Source: Pseudomonadota bacterium
Lineage (GTDB): Bacteria; Pseudomonadota; Alphaproteobacteria; Rhizobiales; Beijerinckiaceae
DNA: 12,908 bases
Reading direction: 5' to 3'
NCBI GenBank assembly: GCA_023393655.1
Contig: JAEWKP010000458.1
Span: 1 to 12,908, forward strand
Shown here piece after piece: positions 12,577 through 12,908 of this stretch. Within the stretch, counting starts at the first letter, position 1, and each line of letters opens with the position of its first letter. A program made the position numbers and the translations under genes. The notes under the pieces were generated by a model. It was not told the origin of the DNA. It made no database searches and saw nothing but the letters and a program-made list of their open reading frames with translations.

Positions 12577-12908
12577 GACGCGCGGCGGGTCGCTTCGCCG
12601 CTGGCGATCTCGCCGCGCTCCAGATTCATGTGCGCGAAGTGGCTGCGGTACTCGCCTGGCGTCATGCCGGTGTAGCGCTTGAACAGGTTGCGGAAGTACG
12701 CGACGTCCTCGTAGCCGATGGTCGAGCACACCGCCTGGATCGACGGAGCACCATTCTCCAGCATCTCCTTCGCGGCGGAGACCCGCAGCATCTGGCCGTA
12801 GGCGCCCGGCAGATGGCCGGTCGCCGCCTTGAAGCGGCGGATGAAGTTGCGCGGGCCCATGCCGACGAGGTCGGCCAGCGTCTTGATCGAGACGTCGCTG
12901 TTGTACTG
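12573..12908 (-). CDS. GlxA/AraC-family transcriptional regulator, 5' end cut by window edge
   Basis: Only the last 111 residues are in the window; the frame is open to the right edge. They form an AraC-type double helix-turn-helix: first HTH in DVSIKTLADLVGMGPRNFIRRFKAATG, second in PSIQAVCSTIGYEDVAYFRNLFKRYTGMTPGEYRSHF (shown here in overlapping pieces: SIKTLADLVGMGPRNFIRRF and GYEDVAYFRNLFKRYTGMTP). R-N-F-I-R-R-F-K and G-Y-E-D-V-A-Y-F-R-N-L-F-K-R are typical of the GlxA subgroup, whose N-terminus is a DJ-1/PfpI-like domain, here outside the window. The tail after about residue 88 is short and charged. An internal ATG at 12860 is not the true start because the HTH begins upstream of it. It is convergent with the aminotransferase gene and overlaps it by four bases. 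Targets are unknown; neighbouring transport and aminotransferase genes are candidates. Confidence 0.88.
   Translation of the reverse strand, partial: QYNSDVSIKTLADLVGMGPRNFIRRFKAATGHLPGAYGQMLRVSAAKEMLENGAPSIQAVCSTIGYEDVAYFRNLFKRYTGMTPGEYRSHFAHMNLERGEIASGEATRRAS

Noticed and set aside
1..12908. tRNA, rRNA, CRISPR arrays, insertion sequences or prophage genes
   Set aside because: I looked through the gaps on both strands and found no cloverleaf-like sequence, no regularly spaced repeats, no transposase or integrase frame and no attachment-site duplications.

Overview
The window is high-GC DNA from an alphaproteobacterium, most likely of the order Hyphomicrobiales (Rhizobiales), in a Bosea/Methylobacterium-like lineage. 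I infer this from the strong G/C third-position codon use, long open antisense frames, a long-chain polyprenyl diphosphate synthase of the ubiquinone type, an alphaproteobacterial-type uracil-DNA glycosylase, small secreted Tyr/Arg/Pro-rich proteins, and CCCTCTCCC-type and CTCGGG-type intergenic hairpins. The genus is an inference and was not tested by search.

Region 1 (1-811): two tandem genes for small secreted proteins share an N-terminal layout. The first ends in a Cys/Trp-containing tail, the second in a tyrosine-rich repeat. Region 2 (802-1804, minus): a DUF2007 gene is coupled by an 8-base overlap to a TrmN6-type tRNA(Val) adenine methyltransferase. Region 3 (1979-2995, plus): an octaprenyl/decaprenyl-type diphosphate synthase starts at GTG. 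Region 4 (3105-5782, minus): a large secreted TPR protein gene is followed by ispE, which lies convergent to the polyprenyl synthase gene. IspE makes an isoprenoid precursor and the synthase elongates isoprenoid chains, here probably the quinone side chain. Region 5 (6054-6216): a 36-residue lipoprotein gene ends at a very strong terminator. Region 6 (6299-8986): electron-transfer flavoprotein:ubiquinone oxidoreductase (minus) and a family-4-like uracil-DNA glycosylase (plus) are divergent, with a symmetric operator-like site between them. Region 7 (9105-9989): a YpfJ-type neutral zinc metallopeptidase.

Region 8 (about 9990-10277) is the oddest part. Two pure G runs of 15 and 16 bases flank a short C-rich core, directly beside a minus-strand terminator that has no gene to terminate. 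This looks like a sequencing or assembly artefact and a possible false join, so gene order across about 10114-10160 should not be trusted.

Region 9 (10278-12908): an NMT1/SsuA/TauA-like ABC transporter substrate-binding protein (minus) is divergent from a HisC-like aminotransferase (plus). The aminotransferase gene is convergent with, and shares a CTAG stop site with, a truncated GlxA/AraC-type regulator.

The genes are mostly housekeeping or common accessory families, and I see no convincing undescribed multi-gene system. The observations most worth checking are the poly-G junction, the small secreted protein pair, the operator-like site at the etfQO promoter, and the glycosylase lacking two of the four Fe-S cysteines.
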